A stretch of 64,000 bases of DNA from Branchiostoma lanceolatum. Taxonomy: Eukaryota; Chordata; Leptocardii; Amphioxiformes; Branchiostomatidae. This document shows, piece by piece, positions 15,101 through 24,299 of this stretch. The notes below the pieces were generated by a model that saw nothing but the letters and a program-made list of their open reading frames with translations, was not told the origin of the DNA and ran no database searches. Within the stretch, counting starts at the first letter, position 1; each line of letters opens with the position of its first letter. A program made the translations under genes and the position numbers. The stretch spans positions 28,914,642 to 28,978,641 of the forward strand of contig NC_089722.1 of NCBI RefSeq assembly GCF_035083965.1, given 5' to 3'.

Positions 15101-15934
15101 CTGGAACTAACTAGTAGGATGACACTCACTCTTCTGAACCCCCAGGATTGTGCACTTCTTAGCAACACACTTTCGACAGAGAAAGATTAGGACTAATAGA
15201 AGCCCACTGTGTAATTTATGGCTATCCTTAGATTTGCATCCCCCTCCCCTTCATTTAAAGCCTGATTTTGATTGTCCTTGATATTTAAAGGATCTGAACT
15301 TTGATCAGTAACAAAATGACACAGTGGAATGTGAAATGGGGTAATCACAGGCAAACATCTTTATCATTAAGGACAGCAGTAAATCCTCTTCACTGTTTAC
15401 TGTTAGTATAAAGTCCATCTACCATGTTGGAAAATATTTACTTAACTGTCCTTTCGTGATTGCTACATGATGAACTTTGGTCTCTCATCAAATCTCTTGT
15501 CTCTGACTTCTTCAGACATAGAATGCAAAAACTTTAAATTTGCTTTCAGGATGTGTAGACTGTGAAAATAAGACCCTGTTCATACCAGCATTAGCGAATT
15601 AGATTTCACTTAGGCACAGGGTTGATCCCACTTTAATCCAGTTCCAAGGGGTATTAAGTAATCTCAATTTTTAATTCACTTCAGGAGGTGGTTTTCAGGG
15701 GTGGATTAACACCCCTCGGAACTGGATTCAGACAGTTCATACTAGGATTCACAAAGTGGGATCAATGCCGTACCTGGCATGAGTGCATCCTAATCCGCGA
15801 ATCCTGGTATGAACGGGACCTTATCTGATTCCATCCCTCCCCTCCTTCAGGTTCTGTCTGCAGCGGGCAGCAGTGCCAAGGTGGACATCTTCACCAACTT
15901 TGGGTACAAGGCTTTCTCCATGCTGGTCTGCTGA
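198..15934 (+). CDS. THOC6: THO complex subunit 6 (WD40), 5' end outside window
   Basis: THOC6 is a WD40 beta-propeller subunit of the THO/TREX complex, which couples transcription to nuclear mRNA export. Visible exons: 198-254, 2262-2313, 4762-4813, 5289-5326, 5527-5572, 6022-6093, 6793-6895, 7063-7115, 7625-7693, 13493-13606, 14832-14960, 15851-15934. All have GT-AG borders and phases that join into one frame of about 288 residues ending in TGA. Diagnostic stretches: [16 protein letters not shown], then [30 protein letters not shown], the WD repeat [11 protein letters not shown]...[47 protein letters not shown], and the C-terminal [14 protein letters not shown]. The order matches vertebrate THOC6. 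About 50 N-terminal residues should lie upstream of base 1. The intron from 7694 to 13492 (5.8 kb) is unusually long and repeat-rich. Identity is firm; individual exon ends are hand-called. Confidence 0.93.
373..432. repeat. Two copies of a 16-bp TATATA palindrome
   Basis: The perfect palindrome CGCCTATATATAGGCG occurs at 373-388 and again at 417-432, in a direct repeat with 44-base spacing. It lies upstream of the transposase-like reading frame and may be the element's own promoter or a subterminal repeat. The function is inferred from position only. Confidence 0.7.
1042..1930 (+). repeat. Three diverged tandem copies of a ~380-bp unit
   Basis: The segments near 1042-1230, 1424-1640 and 1780-1930 share ordered similarity: an ACCTGTT...ATACCTG start, TTCTGATGTTGYCA, ACTGGTCAG, GTAGAAACCTGTGTGTTG, and (first two copies) GTGGAATAATGTACTTTTTA. 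The first two translate in the same frame to HSDV/YSDV...TGQ...CSL...LCV. They sit inside the piggyBac-like remnant, so they may be duplicated 3' transposase sequence. Confidence 0.6.
11240..11465 (+). repeat. Dispersed repeat, copy 1 (pairs with 13060-13265)
   Basis: About 160 bases from 11304 onward are nearly identical to 13106-13265, including GATGTCATATTCCACAAAAT, CTCTGTTCCTGAGGTCACCA and GGTCAAACATCCTGGTTCTT. Similarity extends more weakly upstream. Both copies lie in the long THOC6 intron in the same orientation. There is no coding evidence. Confidence 0.8.
12548..12830 (+). repeat. Degenerate ~35-40-bp tandem repeat
   Basis: About seven loose copies of a unit built around ACATCAAAGAAACCACTACT, with variants such as TAATATCAAAGAAACTACTA and TACAACAAAGAAATCGCTAC. 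They are in the long THOC6 intron and no open frame is conserved across copies. Confidence 0.6.
12849..12918 (+). repeat. Short dispersed repeat (pairs with 14724-14786)
   Basis: The sequence from GCAATTTCTAAAAGATCA through GGTGTTTTATCCA recurs nearly unchanged at about 14724-14786. The second copy is bracketed by direct repeats of AGCCTCTATAAGAGAAAC (near 14639 and 14785). Confidence 0.65.
12948..13028. mobile_element. 81-bp TTAA-bounded mini-element, copy 1
   Basis: The element starts TTAACCTTTAGC and ends GAGAAGGTTAA, giving TTAA on both sides and CCTT/AAGG termini. It shares the core ACAGAGTTAGGCAGCAGGG with 34217-34297. TTAA flanks and C-rich ends are what non-autonomous piggyBac-type elements leave. 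It is too short to encode protein. Confidence 0.6.
13060..13265 (+). repeat. Dispersed repeat, copy 2 (pairs with 11240-11465)
   Basis: Second copy of the intronic repeat. It abuts the 81-bp TTAA element that ends at 13028, which copy 1 lacks, so that insertion or its loss distinguishes the two copies. Confidence 0.8.
13811..13896. mobile_element. Fold-back element, TAGCCTGG family (a)
   Basis: The left end TAGCCTGGATACCAGACCC is mirrored by GGGTCTGGCATCCAGGCTA at the right. The arms continue through CAATCTCT...AAATATCTATC to a short loop, making an almost complete hairpin. It lies in the THOC6 intron between 13607 and 14831. Confidence 0.8.
14050..14193. mobile_element. Fold-back element, CTCCAAGCAGA family (a)
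   Basis: The left end TTAATCTCCAAGCAGATGT is mirrored by ACATCTGCTTGGAGATTAA at the right. The middle is less complementary. The same terminal motif marks elements at 19783 and 55863 and solitary copies near 21150 and 27383. Confidence 0.75.
15568..15824. mobile_element. TIR fold-back element in the last THOC6 intron
   Basis: The left end reads AAGACCCTGTTCATACCAG; the right end in reverse complement reads AAGGTCCCGTTCATACCAG. Further inverted similarity covers the GGGATCCCAC/GTGGGATCAA and TCCAGTTCC/GGAACTGGA blocks. It ends only about 25 bases before the final THOC6 exon. It is non-coding. Confidence 0.7.
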
Positions 15935-16331
15935 CAGAGGCAACAATGCCTACCATGGGAAGAACTATCTTAAGTTTGAAGCTAGATCTCTAACACAAGC
16001 ACACCTTCAACAGACATCGTATTTTCATTGTAAGACTGAATACTGATGTGCTAGAATATTTTGTACTTGTTTGTCATGTATTGAGATGATGAGAAAAAGG
16101 TTAGCCTAGATGTAGTCTTTTTGTCTAGTCCATATTTGGATATGCATTCGGTTCGTTTTCTGTAATCCTGTCTATTATACTGTAGACATTACCAAAAGGC
16201 AGTGTCGTAAAATAAGTAAAAGTGGTAGCAACACATCCTTACTCCTTGACTCAAGACACTTTATTAAAACCATTCAAAGGATCATTTTGCACTGGTCTTG
16301 TCACTTTATTATATCAATATGATTCTTCTTA

Positions 16332-16337
16332 AATAAA
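16332..16337 (+). terminator. Candidate THOC6 polyadenylation signal
   Basis: A canonical AATAAA lies about 400 bases after the THOC6 stop codon. A weaker ATTAAA-like hexamer lies near 16262. No transcript end was observed, so this is inference from position. Confidence 0.4.
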
Positions 16338-16572
16338 ACCATTCTTTAACACAGGTCATAAAACAGATCAGGTACATTACAATCAGTAAGGTATTATACA
16401 GAGAAACAGTCATTTTAGCTTTTATCATTTGTGTTTTGTGTCATACTACATTGATAGAAGCCAACTTGGTAAATCATCTTTCAGAGCTTATACTGGATTG
16501 AGGAATAAATCTGTCATCATCACTTGGCACAAAAACTTCTTTGAAGAAAAATGATACACAATGTACATTTAG

Positions 16573-16703
16573 AACACAACACAGGGTATTCCGTATCACC
16601 TGAGGTACCAGCCCGTCTGTGGTAAGATCGCCCATAGGCCGGAGGGCAATCCGACCCGCGGGAGGGCTGGGACCGAGGGTGATGCGGAATACACCGTGTT
16701 GTA
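16573..16703. repeat. Imperfect ~130-bp inverted repeat
   Basis: The left arm (AACACAGGGTATTCCGTATCACC...CCAGCCC...GATCGCCCATAGGCC) pairs with the right arm (GGGCTGGGACCG...GGTGATGCGGAATACACCGTGTTG). A related block with GTGATACGGATAGTTATCAC follows near 16870-16910, so the full unit may be about 350 bases. It lies in the THOC6/phosphatase intergenic space. Confidence 0.55.
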
Positions 16704-17181
16704 TTTTATCTATGTCATACACACCTGAGAAAACACACATTTCAATGGGAATGCGCCAAAAGTTGAGGGAGTTTTGTGTCTAGTATTCAAATTTTCGGCG
16801 CAACCGGCGCGCTCAAAATGAATTCGAAATATTCTATGGAAGCCTGTGTGATACAACTCCCGAACTTAATGTGATACGGATAGTTATCACACGGTCCGGA
16901 ACACCCCTATCATGATCAGGCCCAGGTATGACATACACACTAATACTGTGTAAGGTTTAGGCAATACTTTATTTAGCACCTCACAATCTTATCATTTTAG
17001 ACAGACACAAAATCATTCTGATCTCTTTACAGATGAAATATATATCCTTTTTAAGCTGGCACCACTCTGTAAATGGCCCTGACAGTACTGAGGACAGCAG
17101 CAGGAAGACACTTACATGTATGTTTTTGCACACTGTTTTTCTGCATGAACACATATTCAATACATGTATCTCTTAAAGTCA

Positions 17182-17187
17182 TTTATT
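17182..17187 (-). terminator. Candidate phosphatase polyadenylation signal
   Basis: AATAAA on the - strand about 165 bases past the phosphatase stop codon. Called from position and hexamer only. Confidence 0.4.
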
Positions 17188-17352
17188 TTTAGATCATCAT
17201 TCACTTCTATTTGAATACCACTGGGTCAAGTACAGGTAGTTCTACATTGCATCATCTTTGCACATACATGTATCTCAAATGTAGTTTGAGTGCTTTTGTA
17301 ACTTACATCTGATTTGTTACAAACTGTTCTGTTTTGTACAACACATGCTCAT

Positions 17353-18228
17353 TTAAAATTGATTTACTTTAACTGCATTGATGTAGGACTGGCGGGATTT
17401 CACACTCACAAATTTTCTCTCCTTCCCTAGTAAGAACAATCCCGTAAGGTTTCCACCGTAGAGACACCCAGTGTCTAAACCAGTGGCATGGTCGTAGAGC
17501 TGGAGTCTTCTGACAGCGTCATGCCCAAATACTATATGCTGTGGTCCTGTCCATTCTGCAGCCCATGGTTGGCCTTCTGTGGCTCTTTTCCTGGCCTCAA
17601 AACCATCTGCAGTCTTCACCACATTTCTCATAGTCATCATCTCATAATTACTTTGTTCTTCTAAGGGCCTCCCTGGCACTAGTCCAGCATGAACCACAAT
17701 TACGTTGTAAGTCGGTAGAGAAATTGTGTAGGGCAACTCTCGTAGATATTCGGCTTCTTCCGAAGTTAGCTTACCAACCCACGTGTATTTCGGAGGAAGT
17801 TTGTATCCAGGATCTTTGCTTTTGTCGTACTCTCTCAGAACGTGGTCCTCATGGTTGCCTTTGACGGCGTACACCTTTGAACGGCGCAGGAAATCGAGGA
17901 CCTCCCAACTTTTCGGCCCCTTGTTTACCATGTCGCCTACGAATATCACCACCGTGTCGTCTCTGAGTGCATCTGCTTTGTGGAGTAACTCCATCATTTC
18001 ATCATAGCAGCCGTGCACGTCTCCAATCAAGAACACCCTTTTTCCCTGAACGACAGACTCGTCTAGAACAACATGTCTAATCTTCGGCACGCGGGATATT
18101 TCCTTCTGTTGATCGGGAGGGGAGAAGAAGAACTGTGTGAAGGATTTGGATGCAAAGCTGCAGAGATAGGTGACGGCAACAGACCCCGCTAATAGGGCCA
18201 CCAGCCCCATCTTAACGTGCACCTGCAT
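17353..18228 (-). CDS. Membrane-anchored PPP-family (ApaH-like) phosphatase
   Basis: An uninterrupted 291-residue frame starts at ATG 18226-18228 and ends in TAA. Residues 7-24 (MGLVALLAGSVAVTYLCS) form one hydrophobic segment, so the enzyme is probably anchored by its N terminus. The metallophosphoesterase motifs are complete and in order: GDVHGCYDE (D70, H72), GDMVNKGP (D99), GNHE (N125, H126), VVHAGLVP (H180) and FGHDA (H236), enough for a two-metal centre. In known families this motif set gives Ser/Thr-protein phosphatase-like, diadenosine tetraphosphatase (ApaH), mRNA-decapping ALPH or polyphosphatase (Ppn2) activity; the sequence alone cannot choose. The membrane anchor plus ApaH-like core recalls fungal Ppn2. 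There is no intron in the coding region, although a non-coding 5' exon is possible. Its neighbours are heavily split, so a retrocopy origin is conceivable. Confidence 0.88.
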   Translation of the reverse strand: MQVHVKMGLVALLAGSVAVTYLCSFASKSFTQFFFSPPDQQKEISRVPKIRHVVLDESVVQGKRVFLIGDVHGCYDEMMELLHKADALRDDTVVIFVGDMVNKGPKSWEVLDFLRRSKVYAVKGNHEDHVLREYDKSKDPGYKLPPKYTWVGKLTSEEAEYLRELPYTISLPTYNVIVVHAGLVPGRPLEEQSNYEMMTMRNVVKTADGFEARKRATEGQPWAAEWTGPQHIVFGHDAVRRLQLYDHATGLDTGCLYGGNLTGLFLLGKERKFVSVKSRQSYINAVKVNQF

Positions 18229-18825
18229 TAAGACTGGTAAGTATGAGTGCCTCCCAAACCTGGAAAACAGGAGGAAAACAAAACAAATGGTAAGATAGAT
18301 TATGATGCTGTAGAGTTAAAAGCATGTACATGTATTGGTGAAACTGAATGATGAAAACATTAAGTCATTGTTTTGGGTCATTCTTCTACATCATAAGTTG
18401 AATCTACCTTAGTACATTCCACAGCAATATTCACTGTGTATGACTTTGTCGTGTCGTGAGAACATCTTGAAATATATTCACACCACCACCAACAACCATT
18501 CTGTTGACTGGGCTACCAAAAACTGGGGGACTTCACGAGGCTTGCTTTTTCATTGTGATGACGATCTACTAGTAATATCATGGCTTTGGAACAACAAACA
18601 ACAGTACAAATGGCAGAAACCAATAACTTTACCGAATGGATCAATCTTATTCTATCACTGTCAGCACTTTTAGATCTGAGAGCCCGGATGGATTACTAGT
18701 ATTCAGTGGCGCACAAAATGGTGACCAGCATGTGATCACAACAAACAAAACTAGGCATTCCCTGAAGGCACGCATAATTACAATTCGTGTTTACATATAT
18801 TGAATCTTTCCCATGTTTATGCTGA

Positions 18826-19085
18826 GGGTCCCTGTAGTTCAACAGGTAGCTGCTTCACAGTTGAGCTTCTGGTTCCAATTTGTTGGTACCTGGGAGACCC
18901 TGGTTCGAATCTAGGGTCTGGGGAAGGGTATGTTGGAGCTGCACTGTCTTTCGGAAGGGACATACATTGTAAAAGGGTCATAAAATGGGGGTCCCTTGTT
19001 TGAGAAGGTGCATTAAAAGCACATTGAATAGCCTCATTACTCAGATGTGTACCTACTGGCCGAAAGGATCTACTCTACTCTAATA
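18826..19085 (+). mobile_element. tRNA-derived SINE, family A copy 1
   Basis: The head has a tRNA-like promoter: A-box region GTCCCTGTAGTTCAACAGGT and B box CTGGTTCGAATCTAGGG about 60 bases later. The body (GGGAC...GTAAAAGGGTCATAAAATGG...) matches a second copy at 55342-55565. The cloverleaf is degenerate, so this is not a functional tRNA gene. Confidence 0.65.
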
Positions 19086-19782
19086 ATGCAACATGGTGAA
19101 TATGACCACGATCTACTTGTTGCAACGGTTAAAACTTTATTGACCCTACTTGCCTTTTTTTCGACACAACCTTGATTTTCAAACTAAAATGGACTTATGG
19201 AAAAGGGGCAATTATAAATGCAGTAACAATATATGTTATTTCTCAATACTGTTCAAACGCTGGATCTAATACCGAGATTGTGTCGCCAAATGATTTGGCG
19301 ATGTTGGGTAATCTTGCCCCCCTCCCCACATCGGCTTAAATTAGCAGACGACAAGCACACTTTGCGTCACTATCATTTGTACTTACCACTGTTTTCGACG
19401 CTTCACGTACCTCCAGAAGAGTCACAAGATACACACAACGCTAGGTGTTCATTACTAAACCACACACATTACGATCTAAGGAAAGGGAACGGCACATTGG
19501 CAAGATTTCGCGTCGAGCTTTCGATCATGTTGACGCCATGATGCATGACCCTCTGAGGTGTTCCTAGCATGGAGTACCGACAAGAACCGCAAGGAGGGCT
19601 TTGCCACACTGGACCGCGCCATTTGAACACTGTATAAAATCATTTTCAACTTCAACTTAAGTAACCACCAGATAATCCCGTGAGGGGCAAAACAGGGGGA
19701 AATATTGTCCCCAAGACCGCTTGAAGCAGTGAAATCCATTCAAGAATATCAAAATGTGTAACTTCTAAGACCCCCACCGGTC

Positions 19783-19973
19783 ATACTCTCCAAGCAGAGG
19801 AGTGGGTCCGGCAGGTTTTTGGCGTGTTTTAGGCGTTTTTGTCGGGCTATCTACTTTGTCATGGTTTCTTTATCTATAGAGATAAAGAAACCATGACAAA
19901 GTAGATAGCCCGACAAAAACGCCTAAAAACACGCCAAAAACCTGCCGAACCCACTCCTCTGCTTGGAGAGTAC
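19783..19973. mobile_element. Near-perfect 191-bp fold-back, CTCCAAGCAGA family (b)
   Basis: The arms of about 93 bases are almost fully complementary, from TACTCTCCAAGCAGAGG at the left to CCTCTGCTTGGAGAGTA at the right, with a 4-base loop at the centre (TTATCTATAGAGATAA). It carries GCCCGACAAAAACG on the inner right arm, a motif also found in the 55863 relative. Such low divergence between arms suggests recent insertion or gene conversion. Confidence 0.9.
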
Positions 19974-21462
19974 ACCGGTCAATATTGACCGTGGATGGAT
20001 CCTAGCTTATTATCTTCGCCGAGAAGATTATGTTTTCGGTTACGCCAGCTGTAGGGTGGGTCTGTATGTATGTCAAGAGTATAACTTGAGAAACCTTTAA
20101 TGGATCTTCATAATTTTTCACATTCATTCACGTCTTCACATTCATTTTGAAGGAACTTGAAGAGTTTTCAAGACACGCGAGCTGACATAGAGGGCCATTT
20201 TCTAGACCCGGGGAAGGAGCACCTCCATGGTCGCCTGTCGAAGCGCCTCCTATATTCATGAGCCAATAGTGTTTCGTATTTCGTATTGACCCACGTACGA
20301 ATTGTAATCAAATAGAAACATAGGTTTATTTAGATAGCTAGAACTCCTTAGAGAATGCAAGATACATAACACAAGTGGCAGAAGAAATGTAGGAGCAAGG
20401 AGGTTTATAAAACCTCCTTGGTAGGATTGGTAGTGTGTCTGAAAACGTGTCCCTCCGGGCGACTTACGGTACTGCAGAGGTACTTCCTGTTTTGATATCT
20501 CGTCTTCTGGACATGCTATGGTTTTTGAGTGGTACATAAATCTTTGGACAGGGAGTAAGTGGTACGGGTTTGGGCCCCATAGCGGCTTTTTTGGAACTGC
20601 AGGAGCAGGTCCTGCGTCTGACTTTGAAAGGGAATAACTCAAGAAGGGCTTGATGGATGGTAATGATTTTTGGTAAGTAGATAGCTGGAGTGACGATGTA
20701 CATGATTAGATACTTATGCAAATCAGTATCTAATTTACATAATTAATGAGGAAAGATTATACATCCGCCAAATTCCATGATAGCACTCTGAAACATGTGA
20801 TATATGTAACTGAGGAAGAGAGAAATATCAATTGATATGAACCATGCAAATGAAGACCTCATTTGCATAATTACATATTCGACAGCATTTCATACATAGA
20901 TGTCTTCAAACCAATTCGAATGATTTTCAGTTGTGTTTATTCAACAGCAATCTCATCAATTACAAATCAGATACAAGGAAGTTTCAGCTATGTTCGACAT
21001 TTCTAACCCTTAAATGTACCGAATCATCACATGATTCCTTTTTAAGGAATGAATAGAATTATAAATGACTTTGACTTGACTTGACTTTCCCACTACTTTC
21101 AAACAAACCGGTAACAACCACAAGAAGGTAATGATCTTCCCTTCTAACCTCTGCTTGGAGAGCAACCCACTCAGCTCGAAGTTTCGGTTTAGTGTCCCTA
21201 CAAAATCTGGGAAAATGGCCTTAATAAATGTTACCCTACAAAAATGAACAGTTGATACTAAATGGACACCGGCACTCATGGTGCATTGCACTGACTCACT
21301 CAAAAAAACAAATACTTCGTCCAAAATCAAATATTTGACTTAGCCCGCGTCGTATGGTAAATAATTATCTAGCTACTACACTGAGTGTCATTCTTGCAGT
21401 AAGCACCTTCTAATACAGTCTACTTCTCACTGCAGACGATACAAGTTGAATTGGCGGTAACC

Positions 21463-23970
21463 ATGACTACTGGTGGCACGGTACCCTGGGGCAGAGAGTA
21501 CTTGAACGAGGTGTTCGGCACGTTTGAAGAGGGCATCGTTGATGACGAAGGGGAGGGATCTATGAAATCCATGGAATTCTTCCACGATGTGTTCAGTGGT
21601 GGTAAGATTTATTTTCATAAAGTACGTGCGTGAAGATACACATCTAGTAAGGATCTGATGTACAGAAGGCAAAGTAATAAAAGGCCAATAACTGTTAGGG
21701 CGATGTGACAGTAAGGGGCGTCTCCCAACATGTCTATATATGAGGCTAAACGTCCGATCAAAGGTTGATTTATGTTTCGTCGGATCCGCCTTTCTAATAG
21801 CGCCACCATGCGGGCAAGTCTCTGAATAGGAGAATGGCGTTCCATATTAAACCACAGGGCCGTTTTTGCAGGGTCCTATGGAGGGCGTTTGATCGACGTC
21901 GGGTCCGGTTCTACCCTGTACCAGGTTATCAGCGCCAGCATGTTTTTCTCGGAGATCGTGTGTTCCGACTATAGCCAGGTATTACTAAACTCATATAGTT
22001 TGTTTTTACCTTCGCCGAGGAGGTTATGTTTTCCCGAGCGTTGTTCTGTGTGTCTGTTAGTGGACATGATAAGTCGAGAATGTCTTCATATTCGGTATGT
22101 CGTATGTATGAAATCTCAAAATAGTTTTGGGCCAGCTAATTTGCATGAATACTGAGAAAACTTTGTACAAACCTGTTATATTACATAATCAGTCTCTGTA
22201 ACATGTGGTAGCTGAAATCTGGCATAGTACGCGGAGAGATTCCCATGGTGGTATGTTCTATTCCCAGGGGCCCTACTGGTAGTGATGAAAACACACCTGT
22301 ACCTGTCAGTTGACACAGGGCTTGTTTTAAAAGAAAAGTCCCCTTGGACTGGAGTCCAGTCTTAGTACATCATCGGTAGCTTTAGTCCGCTTTCAACAGT
22401 CGGTACCCCACACGTTTGTTTTTCTGTTTCCTCACTTCTTTCCTCTTGAAATGCAGGCTGCAAGAGCAGAGATCGAGAAATGGCTGAAGAAGGACAAAGG
22501 GGCGTTTGATTGGACCTCGTACTTCCAATACTTCATAGAGTTGGAAGGAAGCAGGTGTGAATAATTAATCCATAAGCCCAGCAGTTTGAGTATGTAATCA
22601 GTTATGAGTATCACATGTTGTTGTTTTAACGAGCTCTACAAAGAAAAAAATCACTTCAAAGAGGTACCTAGAAATATAGTCTCAAATGGAAAAAATTACC
22701 AGGCATGATGTCAACTTTGTTGTAATGATTCGTTTTTACAGTGAAAAGATTGAGGATCGTGAGCAGAAGCTCCGCCAGGCGATCAATGCGGTAGTGCACT
22801 GCGACGTCCTTCAACCCAACCCTACTCATCCTCTGACCTTTGACCCATTTGATGTGATGGTCTCGGCTTATTGCCTTGAGGTGGCCAGCCCAGATAGGTA
22901 AATTCTATACTTTTGCTTGTCTACATGATCACCACAATCAATCCATCCATAACTTCGTAAGCTGACCAGTGTGCGTAGAAACACACGTGCACACAGACAC
23001 ACACACAAGCGCACACACACACACACACGCACGTACGCACGCGCACACACACACACGCACACAAATAGATTTACAAAAAACAATGCATCAAAGTCAGATG
23101 TTTCAGATGAGTCTGTGTGGACAAGAAGTTGTAGTAAAACAAGGTTTGTCCACACACAAATATCAACTTCTTACACTACTTTTGTCTATCACACAGAGAA
23201 GCATATGTTAAAGCGGTGGCAAACATATCAACACTCTTGAAACCCGGAGGAACCATTGTCTTCGAGAGTTACATTGGGGCTACCTTCGCTGTCATTGGTA
23301 CGTAATTACGTGAAAAGAAATTCATTTAAAGACACAGGCGTCATTAACATACTTCATATTCTGTATCTGTATCAAATCACTTCATGCACAACAAATAAAA
23401 GCTATGTAGGAAATGGATTTGAACAATTGCACAGATAGTAAGATATCCTCGTTCCATTTTCATGCAAGTGGGGCTTTCCAAGACTGCAGTTATTGTGAGC
23501 AGTTTGTGTGCATACTTTGTCAGTTTAGGTAGGCAAAATAAGAACTTTACAATGCAGAAGTGATACTTCCTACTTGTAAAAAACGTACTTCATTCAAAAT
23601 AAAATCATCGTCTCTGTCTGAAATTAAACATAGCCTGTGTTTAAAAAATCTCTCGCTGGCGGAGGTTAATGACCACCTTTCCATCCTCTGATACGAGCGC
23701 GATTTAGTCAGGCTATGTTCAGCATAATCAATATCGAAACATTTTCTTTATTCTGAAGGGGGTGCCAAAGCGAAGATCCTTCCTGTTGAAGTCGATTTCG
23801 TGGTCCAGACCTTCAAAGACGCTGGCTTCTCCGACATCAAGACCGTCTACTACCCATCTCCGGACAGGGACGAGTACAAGGTCACCGATGTCAAGGGCAT
23901 GCTGTTCTTCACTGCAAAAAAAGATGTAGCTGAAAAATGCGAAGCTTCTGTCATGAAAGCTAAGAATTGA
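21463..23970 (+). CDS. NNMT/PNMT/INMT-family SAM-dependent methyltransferase
   Basis: Exons 21463-21601, 21872-21978, 22457-22554, 22742-22897, 23197-23297 and 23759-23970 join in frame to 270 residues, the usual size of nicotinamide, phenylethanolamine and indolethylamine N-methyltransferases. Visible family marks: the SAM-binding glycine loop LIDVGSGSTLYQ (about residues 53-64), EIVCSDYS (motif II acidic), EIEKWLKKDKGAFDWT, EQKLRQAINAVVHCDV, SAYCLE, and LLKPGGTIVFE. The start was placed at ATG 21463 because it has an ACC context and sits just before the PWGREYL segment that aligns with the N-terminal helix of the family. The bases before it (from 21436) are an apparent acceptor plus short leader. 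The family methylates small cytosolic amines; the substrate of this member cannot be read from sequence. Confidence 0.9.
22979..23062. repeat. (CA)n microsatellite
   Basis: Interrupted CA/GCAC repeat in the intron between methyltransferase exons 4 and 5. Confidence 0.9.
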
Positions 23971-24221
23971 AATCATTTCAGAACGAAGGTAGATGAAAGG
24001 GAGAAAGCGTTAAGTGTAGAAAAGTGTAGAAGTTGCCTAATTGCTTGCATAATGTTATCCATTGAGGTTCAAACTCTCTTTAACCTCCTTTGGTTTAGCT
24101 TGCTTGTTAGACGTATAGGAGTACTAATTGCAAGAAATGTCGAGATCTAGGGAATACCTTTAACATCAAATATAAAGACATCATTCATTATTCTTAATTA
24201 CCTCGTACTTTAAGATACACT

Positions 24222-24299
24222 TAGCCTGGGTGCCATCCTATTTCTACCGCTACCCTAAATTTTTTTAGGGTAGCGGTAGAAATAGGATGGCACCCAGGC
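24222..24299. mobile_element. Fold-back element, TAGCCTGG family (b), with flanking duplication
   Basis: A perfect hairpin: TAGCCTGGGTGCCATCCTA...CTACCCTAAA folds on TTTAGGGTAG...GGCACCCAGGC. The 11-bp direct repeat TAAGATACACT flanks it (24211-24221 and 24300-24310), which looks like a target-site duplication and marks the exact insertion. Confidence 0.9.

Larger units (their letters stand above)
15935..17352. other. Intergenic space between THOC6 and the phosphatase
   Basis: This stretch contains the presumed THOC6 3' UTR to about 16.35 kb, the inverted repeat at 16573-16703, and the presumed phosphatase 3' UTR (- strand) with AATAAA at 17182-17187. I see no credible coding exon. Confidence 0.6.
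18229..21462. other. Repeat-rich intergenic space, no gene seen
   Basis: This holds a SINE-like unit (18826-19085), a long perfect hairpin (19783-19973), and a CGCCGAGAAGATTATGTTTT block at 20018 whose relative recurs at 22014. Further down is a solitary CTCTGCTTGGAGA motif near 21150. Reading frames of 80-128 codons on the - strand (20256-20642, 21010-21330) have no recognisable domain or splice context and were not called. Acceptor-like bases at 21434-21435 suggest that the methyltransferase has an upstream non-coding exon somewhere here. Confidence 0.6.

Noticed and set aside
20256..20642. 128-codon - strand frame
   Set aside because: It lies in a repeat-rich intergenic region and shows no recognisable family motif.
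22979..23240. His/Thr-rich frames over the CA repeat
   Set aside because: They are translations of a microsatellite within an intron.
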